DNA of 64,000 bases, from positions 85,455,581 to 85,519,580 of the forward strand of contig CM072514.1 in the NCBI GenBank assembly GCA_036898135.1, written 5' to 3'. Shown piece after piece: positions 55,720 through 64,000 of this stretch; position 1 is the first letter of the stretch; each line of letters opens with the position of its first letter. The DNA is from Oncomelania hupensis. Its lineage: Eukaryota; Mollusca; Gastropoda; Littorinimorpha; Pomatiopsidae. Below the pieces are notes generated by a model. It was not told the DNA's origin and did not search any database. It saw only the letters and a list, made by a program, of their open reading frames with translations. Position numbers and translations under genes: made by a program.

Positions 55720-57460
55720 GTGCGGAAATTAAATCTAAACTTCGTGTCCGACCAGCGAAAACAGGTCGTGTATATATAAGTTCTTGCGCAATTTTTGATC
55801 TCGAACTTGTCACGAACTGGCTAGTCTTAACTCTGCTTGTTGACTATTTAGCCATGTGTAGTCTTTGTAACAGTAGAGAAGTTAGACTATTACACAGCAG
55901 CAATTAAATTACACAGCATACCACACACCGCGAGCCCGACCCACATCGCAGTGACTCAGCACTTGAGCTTTGAATCGGACCGTTTTAACCAATCAGAGCA
56001 GGCTCAGTGGGTAGAGCAGTTTTGAATGTGTCAAAACCTAAGACAGTTTGAATCAGTCGTGTGTGAGACGAGGTAGAGTCAACATCTCCACCGCTAGAGA
56101 AATCTCTACACTCATAGACCAGGAAGCAGGACTTAGAATCTTAGAATTCTCTCAAGTCATCACGGGCCTGAACTTGTCAAACAGGTAAATGAACACACTT
56201 CTGTTTCATCGTGATATATTTATATTATTGGGGAAATTATGTTTGTGGAATTTGCTATGCATAAATGTGAATTGTTAATCCGAATTTGCGGGACCACGTG
56301 GAAGAGCCTACCACGAGGCGAAACACGACCGGTTGCGCCGCCATGTTGTATCCCGTACGGAACCACTGTTGTTTAACTTATATGTATGTTTGCAGACCAG
56401 TGGCTGTACCACTGAAGGTTTATAATATTATTAATTCTGTATGTGTATAGTTAGACACGATTTATATTTATGTATGTATAGGAATTTAGAGTGAGATTGC
56501 AGCGGACCCCGGAAGTAGCAGAATGTTCGTCGCTTATGTATAGAGATGTGGAGCTATCACTGAGGGCTACTTTGGCTTTCAGTGAGACGCTCTGCACAAA
56601 CCGATTATTCAGGGTTGTGCAGAATTTCGTCTCTTATATTACAGACGAGCAGGCGAGCTATCCCGAGCTATCCCGAGCTATCCTGTGCACCCCACTCCAC
56701 AGAAACGACTAGTTGGATGAGGAGCCTCTACCGCACAAGACGGAAAGAGCTGCCTTGAAAGACACCCTGTCAGACCCCACAGCGTGGCAAGGGAACCCAA
56801 CTACACAACTACAAAGGTGTACCAGAAGCTACCTCACAGAAGGACTTCGACCGCACCATAAGAAAGTTAAGTGTACACCCAGAAGTGCACTTAAACTGAT
56901 CATAACAGGACCACAGTAGTCCAACTCTTCAGAAACTGTAAAACGGACCACAGTAGTCCAAATCTACATGAAATATACTAGCAAAGTGCCCGAGGAAGAT
57001 ATAACAGCTGCCTAGACTATCAGCGATCGAACTATTAGCAGTGACTGAGACATTTTAAGTTAGATTAGCACTTAGAGAATCTTGTATACAGTAGAAGAAA
57101 TAAATGTGTGATTTTAACTGTTATCAAGTGGCTGGACTACATATGATTCATAGCCGTGTGAAAGCTAGTGTGACAGTAATCTTTTACCATTTTTCTATCT
57201 ATTTCTGTACCCCAACCTTAACACAGAACGAGCTAAACAAATAAATTTATTAAAGTAATTCATAGGGTGACTTACTAGCAGTTCCCACCGAATAAACGTG
57301 AGGGTCCATAATTCCATTGTGCAGAGCCCATAAACCCCACGTGACAGAACTCTAACTTGCAATAACTGTACACAGCAAACTTATTGAAATCTCTACAAAA
57401 CATAATAATGTTATCTTAAAATACTTGGGGGAGGAGGGCATAAAGAAAAGACGTAGTACT
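55720..57460 (+). other. Possible non-coding or LTR-type transcription unit
   Basis: No conserved protein. A tRNA-like stretch (GGCTCAGTGGGTAGAGC, 56010) is followed by a donor-like CAG|GTAAAT (56183) and an acceptor-like TTTGCAG (about 56395), then a terminal block with three CGAGCTATCC units and AATAAATGTGTG at 57099. This could be a spliced non-coding RNA or a solo LTR; no paired termini were found. Confidence 0.2.
57246..57251 (-). promoter_or_regulatory. Candidate poly(A) signal for the giant ORF
   Basis: AATAAA on the minus strand, 365 bp after the stop at 57616, followed by TTTGTTTAGC and a GT-rich stretch. Confidence 0.35.
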
Positions 57461-57615
57461 CACAGATCCTGAGCTGCATTGTCGTTGTGGGAGCGGTTGC
57501 TGGCTGTGGTGTTGGCTGTGGCTGCGATGCCTCTTCTACCTCTTGCCCTGGGCGGCGGTGAGTGGTTGAAGTTCACCTGCTTGCTGTTCCGCAGTTTGGG
57601 CAGCGCGCTCAGTCC

Positions 57616-60600
57616 CTACGCTGTCCATGGGTACCTGAAGGCTGTTGGCCTGCTGGTTGACTCCCTGATCTTCCTTGGTGTCTTGGAACAGCCGTATCCG
57701 CAGATCCTGCCGTGCTTGCTCCCGTCCCGCGTGTTTGAGGCTCTGTTCCTGCTGGTGGGCGTCCTGATAACGCGCGCTCCGATATACACTGGCGAACGGG
57801 CTACTGCTATTTGGGGACTTTCACTTTTTATTCGGCTTCGGGGACATGCGCATTTCGTTTGGCGCGGTTCCGGACTGGAATCTTTCACCTTTAAACAGCT
57901 GCGAAGTTCTGGTTCTGGTTTTTGTGGTGGCCTCCGCTCCTGGAGCCTAGGAAAAACGTCTGATCCTTGGTCAGTCGATTCATGATGATGGCCCGTTCCG
58001 TTGGACCTCAGCTGAGGCGTCTTTGACCTATGGGAGGCGATACTAGCCGGTAAGACGGATGTTGCGTCGTTTAAATTGTTCTGCCCGTTTTCTTTCTCTC
58101 CCCGTTGGTTGAGAACCACAGTGTTGCGGCTGTGTGTGGACGAGTCTTCGCTGCTCATGTATTTCAAGTGTGCCTGTTGCCAGGTTGCCGTTTTGTTCTG
58201 TGCATCGCGAAGCTTAGCTTTGATGAAGTCTTGGGCCTTCTGGCAATCTCTCAGCCTCTGTCGTTCTTTTTCGCTCTGCTTTCTGCGATAATTCTCGTTC
58301 TCCTCAACAGGTTTCGCCCCCGTCTCCTCGCTGTGCTGTCTTTGCTGGTCTCCATCCACCCTCGAGCCACGCTTAGCTGGAGATGGGTTGTCCCCTCCGC
58401 AGAGCTTGGCCGTGTTCCCAACGGTTGGAGAGGTGGCTGTGACTGTTTGGCGTTTGACGTCTTGGTGGTGTTGATCTGCTGCTCGTGTTCTATTGCCAGT
58501 GACGTTCTGGGCCGTGTTGTTCCCTACATTGTAGTTACGTTCAGTTGGTGCTGTCTCCGCAGGTCTAGGAACGCCAGTCTCCAGCCTTTGGTACTGGGTC
58601 GTTGCTGCCTCATCATCCACCAAGTTGACATCGGAGATCGCAGCAAGATTGGAAGTTCCTGTAGCATAGGCCTCCTGTGACGCTATCCGCTGATTCCGCT
58701 CGGGAGTCACAGCTCCCTCTTCCGACTTGTGGGCACCACCGGCCGTGTTGCGCCTGCCGGAATAGCTATAAGGATACGTCCGTCTCTTGGATACTCGCAG
58801 CTCTTCATCAAATTTTTGCTGCAGTACTTCAACACCGTTACCTGGGTAGCTATTAGGGTGCGCCCGTCTCCTGTATGTTCGCAGCTCTTCATCTTCTTCT
58901 GGCTGCGACTCTTCAAGACGATTGCCTGCGTAGCCGGTAGGGTAACCCTGCCTCTGGTAGGCTTTTAGCTCTCTATCTTGGACTTTCTGTGGTGCCTCAA
59001 CACCTTTACCTGGATAGTTGTACGCCTGTCTCTGATATGCTTTCAGAAGTTCGACGTCTTCTTTCTGTGATACTTCAAGAACGTTACTTTCATCATTGCA
59101 GCTTCGTTCTGCACGCGGCGTTGGCACACCTCCGGACTTCCGTGATGGACTGGGCAGGATTTTTAAGGGTCGTGACACTGGCTTGGTGCTGGGGGAATAA
59201 CTGGTGTAGATGCACTGCCCTGGGCGCCTAGGACTGCAAGTAACGGCGCGCCTGGGCTTAAGTTGCGGTTTGCCGCCCTCTAACAGTCGCTGCTGCTCCA
59301 ACTTTCGTTGCCTGACGACTTCTAACTCTTGCGGTGTCTGTGGCTGCTGGGCTCCATTTATTTCTTGCCACCTAATAACCTTACCCTCTACCGGTCTGTT
59401 CGCCGTACGATTTTCTACTTCAAAACTTTCCTGTCTCTCCGACATTCGTGGTTTGTGTTGCTGGTGTTCCTTCATGTCCTGCCGTCTCATTACGTTCACG
59501 TCTTGCTGTCTGTTTACCCTACGCGCTTCTTCTATCTCTTCTTCTAGCTGCTGGCACACCCGCTGTTGCTTCAGTGGTTCTCCTCTCTGTTTCTTCAAAT
59601 GTAGATCATGTGTATGCGTTTCTTGTAACGGTATGCGCATTTCTTCTTCTTTGCATTTGCACATTTCTTCTCCTTGTTGCCGTTTCTGCATTTGTATTCG
59701 CCTTTGCTGCCTGATCACTTCCGCCTCCTCTTCCCGCCATTGTTTCATTTGTTCATCACCATCCAAGTCCACTTCCCAGTCTGGTTCTTCTTGCTGCTCT
59801 TGCTTCTTCCACGCTCCCTGCTGGTGGAGTACCCAATCTTCCGTCACTTGCCGTTCTCGCTGTTTTTTCAAATCTAGATCACGTTCCCGCGTGTCTTCTT
59901 TTTGCCGTTTGCGCATTTCTTCTTGTTGCATTTCTGCTCGTTGCCGTTTGTGCATTTCTTCTGGTTGCATTTCTGCTCGTTGCCGTTTGCGCATTTCTTC
60001 TATTTGCATTTCTGCTCGTTGCCGTTTGCGCATTTCTTCTATTTGCATTTCTGCTCGTTGCCGTTTGCGCATTTCTTCTTGTTGCATTTCTGCTAGTTGC
60101 CGTTGCCGCATTTCTTCTCGTTGCATTTCTGCTAGTTGCCGTTGCCGCATTTCTTCTTGTTGAATTTCTGCTAGTTGCCGTTTGCGCATTTCTTCTTGTT
60201 GCATTTCTGCTAGTTGCCGTTGCCGCATTTCTTCATGTTGCCGTTCCCGCATTTCTTCTTGTTCCATTTCTGCTAGTTGCTGTATATGTATTTGTTCTTG
60301 TTGCCGTTTGCGCATTTCTTCTTGTTCCATTTCTGCTAGCTGCAGTTTACGCATTTCTTCTTGTTGCCGTTTGCGCATTTCTTCTTGTTGCATTTGTGCT
60401 AGTTGCTTTTTGCGCATTTTTTCTTGTTCCATTTCTGCTAGTTGCCGTTTACGCATTTCTTCTTGTTCCATTTCTGCTAGCCACATTTCTTCTTGTTGCC
60501 GTTTACGCATTTCTTCTTGTTGCCGTTTGCGCATTTCTTCTTGTTGCCGTTTGCACATTTCTTCTTGTTCCATTTCTGCTAGCTGCCGTTTACGCGTTTG

Positions 60601-63600
60601 TTCTTGTTCTATTTCTGCTAGTTGCCGTTTACGCATTTCTTCTTGTTCAATTTCTGCTAAGCGCATTTCTTCTTGTTGCCGTTTACGCATTTCTTCTTGT
60701 TGCCGTTTGCGCATTTCTTCTTGTTGCCGTTTGCACATTTCTTCTTGTTCCATTTCTGCTAGCTGCAGTTTACGGATTTGTTCTTGTTGCCGTTTGCGCA
60801 TTTCTTCTTGTTGCCGTTTGCGCATTTCTTCTTGCTGCATTTCTGCTAGCTGCCGTTTGGGCATTTCCAGTGCCAGTCCCAGATCTTGTTGCCTAATCAC
60901 GTCTCCCTCTCGCTCTCGCTCCAAACGTTTCTCACTGGCATTCAGCAATTGTTCCTCATCGCTGGTGACTTCTTCTATCGTTTCTAGTCTGTCGAGTTCC
61001 CGCTTTAGCAGCTCCCAATGTTTTTGACAGGTATCGTATAAACTCGTGTCCAGTTGTGATTGCTCTTGTTCTTGATATGGTTGTTCCTCGTTCCCTGCTC
61101 TTTCCACTTGTCTGTTGAAGTCCTGTCTCAGCCGATTCCTTCGTTTTTCATTGGCATTCAGCAATTTTTCCTCATCGCTGGTGACTTCTTCTATCGTTTC
61201 TAGCCTGTCGAGTTCCTGATTTTGCAGCTCCCAATGTTTTTGACAGGTATCGTATAAACTCGTTTCCAGTTGTGATTGCTCTTGTTCTTGATGTGGTTGT
61301 TCCTCGTTCCCTGCTCTTTCCACTTGTCTGTTGAAATCTTGTCTCAGCCGATTCCTTCGTTCACGTTCCATTTGTTCGGGCTCAAGATCCAAGTTTTTCA
61401 TTTTAACATCACAACTGCTTTCTTCTAACGTTTGCTGTCCTTTCAATTTTGGCCCTTGATGTTTTGTTGGTTCTTGATCTGTTTCAAATGGTTGAAGGTG
61501 AACTAGTTCTGGCTCTGGTTTAGACAGTTCGCCGTCACCTCCTTCCCCAACGGTTACTTCCAGTATTTGTTGGCTTCTTGATTCCTGCTTCTTGTGGATT
61601 ATTTGTCTTTGTACTCGATCTGTTTCCTCCTGTATTTTAATTTGAGGTAGCCCTGTTTCGGGTTTGGAAAGCCTCCCTTCAGCCTCCTCAGACATTGCTT
61701 GTTCCAGCATTAGTTGCCTCTGCATTTCCAACTTGTGTAGTTTTCTTTGTTCTTGCTGCTCCTTGTACTCCAGTTCCCGCTTGTGCAACTCTTGTTCACG
61801 CTGAAACAAATCCTGCAGGTCCTTGTGGAGCTGCTGCTGCCTCTTGAGCTCTTCATGCTGCAGCCGGCTTTGCTCGTGCCCTAGCTCCAGCTGCTGCCGT
61901 AGTCGCTTTTCTTCCAACCGTTTCTGCTCCAACTCCAGCTGAAGCTGCATCTTCTTTCGGGTTTCTTTTAGCGCTTTCCACTGTCCTTTAAACTCCGCTT
62001 CCTTCTGAGGTGTTGTCATCTGCTCTTGCTGGTCGCTGGAGCTGGAGCTGGACTCGTCTAGGGACGACTTGATGAAAGAGTGGTCGCTCTGGACACGGCA
62101 CTTGATGTTGTTGGTCTTTCCTGCACTGATCTTCTGCCATCCTTCAGACTTGAGGCGAATGGGGCGTTTGCCTTTTTCACGCTGGTACCTCACCGGGTTG
62201 GGGCTGGACCGCGTTTCCTTGGCCTTGGGATGGCTCTGCTTGTCACTGATGGTCACGGTCGGTGTGCAGCCCGGCGGCGACGTACAGCGAATGGAGACGA
62301 CGGAGGGCGAGCAATTCCCTGACGTGTGTGGAAGTAACTTGGAGGACGCGTCAAGGTTAGAGGCGTCCTGTTGGTGCGTGCAACTGCAAAAGGTGATGAT
62401 CTCACCGCAGTGACTGCAATAACGCGCTCCTGCGCCTTTGCTCGTTCTCTTCTTGACGTCAGGGCGTTTCGGCGAGGGTTGTGCTGTACAACGACAGCTT
62501 GCCTGCACCTGGTCGCATTTTGGACAGACATTCCTGTCAGCAGGGCCACTAGACTCTTGGACGTGCTTTTCACGGGTAGGACTGCAGCGGCACTTAAACT
62601 GCACTTCGCCGCACGCTTGGCAGTAGCACGGGGACGTGTTCATTGTGTTTGGCGTCTTGTCACAGCAGCAGCAGGGAAGTACCAGGCCACACCTGCTGCA
62701 GAACGGGGCCCTGGCGGACACACAGCTGGTGCGACGGCGCCTGGTTTGCTCGCATGTGCAGTCTTGCGGCGTTTCCCCACACCAGCCGCAGCATTCATTG
62801 CCCCCCACCTTTCTGTTGATGCTGACCTGGCGCTGCTGAACCGGCTGCTGGCTGTCGTCCAACTGCGAGTCCCTGACCTGTATTTCATCCAAGATCATTG
62901 GCACGTCGCCGGGCCGAGCGCAATGACAGGGTGGGGTCGGCGACCTGATGGAAATGGCCACACCGCCCGCCCCGCTCTCGTCAAACACTGACACGTTATA
63001 GACTTCCCCTTCGTCGAGGTGACCAACGCCTGTGTTGCAACATTTCTCTCTGTTCCTGCATGGTCTTTGGCATGCACCTGTGTAACAGAATTTCTCTCTG
63101 TCCCTGCATGGTCTCTGATACATGTCTGTGTCTTTCTGGCCACACAGCACGCTAGGGCCAGCGGTGGTATACATTGTGTGCTCCTCGGAGCTGGAAGGAA
63201 TGTTGACTACTTGGTGCATGACGCGCGCGTGTGAGCTTTCCGTCTCAGGTCGCTGATTTAAAGATGAACGCTCGTACACAGCCTGTAAGTCTGTATTGCC
63301 GCAGGCTGTACACCCTGGGGGACACGTAGGAATACCATTTGAACTGCACGTGTTCGAATATTTGGCCGATGTAGGCACGACCATGCGTCCTTTGGAAGCC
63401 TCCAGGTCAGAGTAGGACACCTGACTACTGGCGTTAGACAGGCAAGGAACGGTCCTCTCGCGTCGTTTAATATCTGTCTTGCTGGCGGACAGAGCTGTGT
63501 CCGAGACCTGCGTATGGGCATTAGAGACACGACGCACACCCGCGTGAGATTTGCCAGTGTTGAGTATGGTAGTCAACGTCTGCGGGAATGGCGACTTATT

Positions 63601-63921
63601 TTCCAATACCCCTGCGTTGTTTCTCTTCTTCGCATCTCTTCCTGGCGAACTGTCTGTGTAGGCTGTACGAGGCTGAGGACGATAGACTGGTGTACGGGCA
63701 TTCTGGTAGTTGCACATTGGGCGGGATTCGTCTGAATTTGGTCGGGTTCGCCGCGACAACGCCACAGGCTGAGTCTGGGACTGAGGATGCATCTGGAACC
63801 CGGTGGAGCTCTGATGAAGAAGGGACGCTTTGGCCGGGCTGAAGTATTTACATCCAGGTTGTCCGGGCAACTCTGGCGTCATGACGTGGTCGATCTTCTG
63901 AGACGGCGAAGTGGAAGACAT
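57616..63921 (-). CDS. Giant Glu/Gln/Arg-rich trichohyalin-like protein, 2,101 residues, one exon
   Basis: Function unknown. A single uninterrupted frame from ATG 63921 (G at -3) to TAG 57616. Residues ~1–370: Ser/Pro/Thr-rich with a duplicated MYQRPCRDREKFC / CQRPCRNREKCC motif. Residues ~375–515: five Cys clusters of the form CxxCGx5–6CxC (FCSRCG, YCQACGE, CPKCD, YCSHCGE). Residues ~635–1480: highly charged predicted coiled coil, including a 72-residue tandem duplication and a long run of EMRKRQLAEMEQE units. Residues ~1610–1730: four ~31-residue repeats around YQRQAYNYPGKGVE. The C-terminus (~1730–2101) is Ser/Arg/Pro-rich. No membrane segment is evident. The frame upstream of the ATG stays open to the window edge, so the gene may be 5'-partial. 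The GC-rich sequence and strand-specific codon structure support real coding. Long plus-strand frames here are antisense shadows. Confidence 0.85.
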   Translation of the reverse strand: MSSTSPSQKIDHVMTPELPGQPGCKYFSPAKASLLHQSSTGFQMHPQSQTQPVALSRRTRPNSDESRPMCNYQNARTPVYRPQPRTAYTDSSPGRDAKKRNNAGVLENKSPFPQTLTTILNTGKSHAGVRRVSNAHTQVSDTALSASKTDIKRRERTVPCLSNASSQVSYSDLEASKGRMVVPTSAKYSNTCSSNGIPTCPPGCTACGNTDLQAVYERSSLNQRPETESSHARVMHQVVNIPSSSEEHTMYTTAGPSVLCGQKDTDMYQRPCRDREKFCYTGACQRPCRNREKCCNTGVGHLDEGEVYNVSVFDESGAGGVAISIRSPTPPCHCARPGDVPMILDEIQVRDSQLDDSQQPVQQRQVSINRKVGGNECCGWCGETPQDCTCEQTRRRRTSCVSARAPFCSRCGLVLPCCCCDKTPNTMNTSPCYCQACGEVQFKCRCSPTREKHVQESSGPADRNVCPKCDQVQASCRCTAQPSPKRPDVKKRTSKGAGARYCSHCGEIITFCSCTHQQDASNLDASSKLLPHTSGNCSPSVVSIRCTSPPGCTPTVTISDKQSHPKAKETRSSPNPVRYQREKGKRPIRLKSEGWQKISAGKTNNIKCRVQSDHSFIKSSLDESSSSSSDQQEQMTTPQKEAEFKGQWKALKETRKKMQLQLELEQKRLEEKRLRQQLELGHEQSRLQHEELKRQQQLHKDLQDLFQREQELHKRELEYKEQQEQRKLHKLEMQRQLMLEQAMSEEAEGRLSKPETGLPQIKIQEETDRVQRQIIHKKQESRSQQILEVTVGEGGDGELSKPEPELVHLQPFETDQEPTKHQGPKLKGQQTLEESSCDVKMKNLDLEPEQMERERRNRLRQDFNRQVERAGNEEQPHQEQEQSQLETSLYDTCQKHWELQNQELDRLETIEEVTSDEEKLLNANEKRRNRLRQDFNRQVERAGNEEQPYQEQEQSQLDTSLYDTCQKHWELLKRELDRLETIEEVTSDEEQLLNASEKRLEREREGDVIRQQDLGLALEMPKRQLAEMQQEEMRKRQQEEMRKRQQEQIRKLQLAEMEQEEMCKRQQEEMRKRQQEEMRKRQQEEMRLAEIEQEEMRKRQLAEIEQEQTRKRQLAEMEQEEMCKRQQEEMRKRQQEEMRKRQQEEMWLAEMEQEEMRKRQLAEMEQEKMRKKQLAQMQQEEMRKRQQEEMRKLQLAEMEQEEMRKRQQEQIHIQQLAEMEQEEMRERQHEEMRQRQLAEMQQEEMRKRQLAEIQQEEMRQRQLAEMQREEMRQRQLAEMQQEEMRKRQRAEMQIEEMRKRQRAEMQIEEMRKRQRAEMQPEEMHKRQRAEMQQEEMRKRQKEDTRERDLDLKKQRERQVTEDWVLHQQGAWKKQEQQEEPDWEVDLDGDEQMKQWREEEAEVIRQQRRIQMQKRQQGEEMCKCKEEEMRIPLQETHTHDLHLKKQRGEPLKQQRVCQQLEEEIEEARRVNRQQDVNVMRRQDMKEHQQHKPRMSERQESFEVENRTANRPVEGKVIRWQEINGAQQPQTPQELEVVRQRKLEQQRLLEGGKPQLKPRRAVTCSPRRPGQCIYTSYSPSTKPVSRPLKILPSPSRKSGGVPTPRAERSCNDESNVLEVSQKEDVELLKAYQRQAYNYPGKGVEAPQKVQDRELKAYQRQGYPTGYAGNRLEESQPEEDEELRTYRRRAHPNSYPGNGVEVLQQKFDEELRVSKRRTYPYSYSGRRNTAGGAHKSEEGAVTPERNQRIASQEAYATGTSNLAAISDVNLVDDEAATTQYQRLETGVPRPAETAPTERNYNVGNNTAQNVTGNRTRAADQHHQDVKRQTVTATSPTVGNTAKLCGGDNPSPAKRGSRVDGDQQRQHSEETGAKPVEENENYRRKQSEKERQRLRDCQKAQDFIKAKLRDAQNKTATWQQAHLKYMSSEDSSTHSRNTVVLNQRGEKENGQNNLNDATSVLPASIASHRSKTPQLRSNGTGHHHESTDQGSDVFPRLQERRPPQKPEPELRSCLKVKDSSPEPRQTKCACPRSRIKSESPQIAVARSPVYIGARVIRTPTSRNRASNTRDGSKHGRICGYGCSKTPRKIRESTSRPTAFRYPWTA
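59900..60870 (-). repeat. Short in-frame coding repeats (EMRKRQ-type)
   Basis: Around 320 residues made of 7- to 13-residue units such as EEMRKRQQ and LAEMEQEEMRKRQ. At DNA level the plus strand shows repeated GCGCATTTCTTCTTGTTGCC. Likely grown by slippage and unequal exchange. Confidence 0.93.
60932..61361 (-). repeat. 216-bp in-frame tandem duplication inside the giant ORF
   Basis: Two adjacent 72-codon copies, each starting RRNRLRQDFNRQVERAGNEE and ending TIEEVTSDEE. Starts are 216 bp apart (61358 and 61142). Copies differ at about 8 residues. Confidence 0.92.
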
Positions 63922-64000
63922 CGCGAATGTAGCGGGACTAGACGCGGCTGTGCGTACCGGTACGCGTTGCCTCTGTGGGGGCGACTGACGTCGGCGTGTG

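Noticed and set aside
57270..57350. Minus-strand exon ending at CTA|GTAAGT (57276) as the kelch 5' exon
   Set aside because: Phase fits, but the sequence lies in a repeat-like block with no protein character in that frame and no clear acceptor; 55416–55378 is preferred.
57616..57640. Direct splicing of the giant ORF into the kelch gene
   Set aside because: CAG|GTACCC near its end and the donor at 57463 both give phases that do not match the exon at 54274.
57479..57985. 168-codon plus-strand hydrophobic frame
   Set aside because: Antisense to the Arg-rich C-terminus of the giant ORF; no family match or splice context.
59210..61027. Long plus-strand Ser/Cys-rich frames (317 and 281 codons)
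   Set aside because: Antisense shadows of the Glu/Gln/Arg repeats of the giant minus-strand ORF.

Overview
This is animal nuclear DNA: long AT-rich introns with GT–AG (and one GC–AG) splice sites, many retrotransposons and SINEs, and dense micro- and minisatellites. Three protein-coding loci can be supported. Gene content and repeat style point to a lophotrochozoan, most likely a gastropod mollusc; that placement is inference.

Layout. (1) 967–24638, + strand: sixteen exons encoding the last 991 residues of EPG5, the metazoan autophagy tethering protein. All exon phases join without a gap, and the gene's 5' half lies left of the window. Its introns hold SINEs, a hAT-like and two piggyBac-like MITEs, copies of a ~575 bp retroposon (called R1 here), minisatellites and LINE tails. 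A ~1.2 kb 3' UTR probably ends near an AATAAA at 25860. (2) 25.9–40.8 kb: no convincing gene. It holds a decayed LINE, a 53-bp satellite, a cluster of R1 copies at 28.6–35.2 kb, a broken RTE-like reverse transcriptase at 35.3–36.7 kb, a 26-bp satellite and a 28-bp satellite. (3) 40827–55416, - strand: a seven-exon model for a 401-residue, six-blade kelch-repeat protein without a BTB domain. Its last intron is of the rare GC–AG class and has filled with RTE-like fragments; another intron carries a LINE with an open reverse transcriptase frame. (4) 55.4–57.6 kb: no clear gene, possibly a non-coding or LTR-type transcription unit. (5) 57616–63921, - strand: one uninterrupted 2,101-codon reading frame for a Glu/Gln/Arg-rich, trichohyalin-like protein of unknown function, with a Cys-cluster region near its N-terminus. 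The frame is still open at the window edge, so the N-terminus may extend further.

EPG5 acts in autophagosome–lysosome fusion. Kelch propellers are protein-binding scaffolds, and the giant protein looks structural. Nothing in the sequence shows that the three loci work together. The most notable signals are the GC–AG intron, the giant coiled-coil ORF with nested internal duplications, the R1 retroposon with target-site duplications and a TATA-like 5' end, the opposed piggyBac MITEs retaining a transposase start, and a minisatellite that grew out of the D-arm of a SINE's tRNA head.
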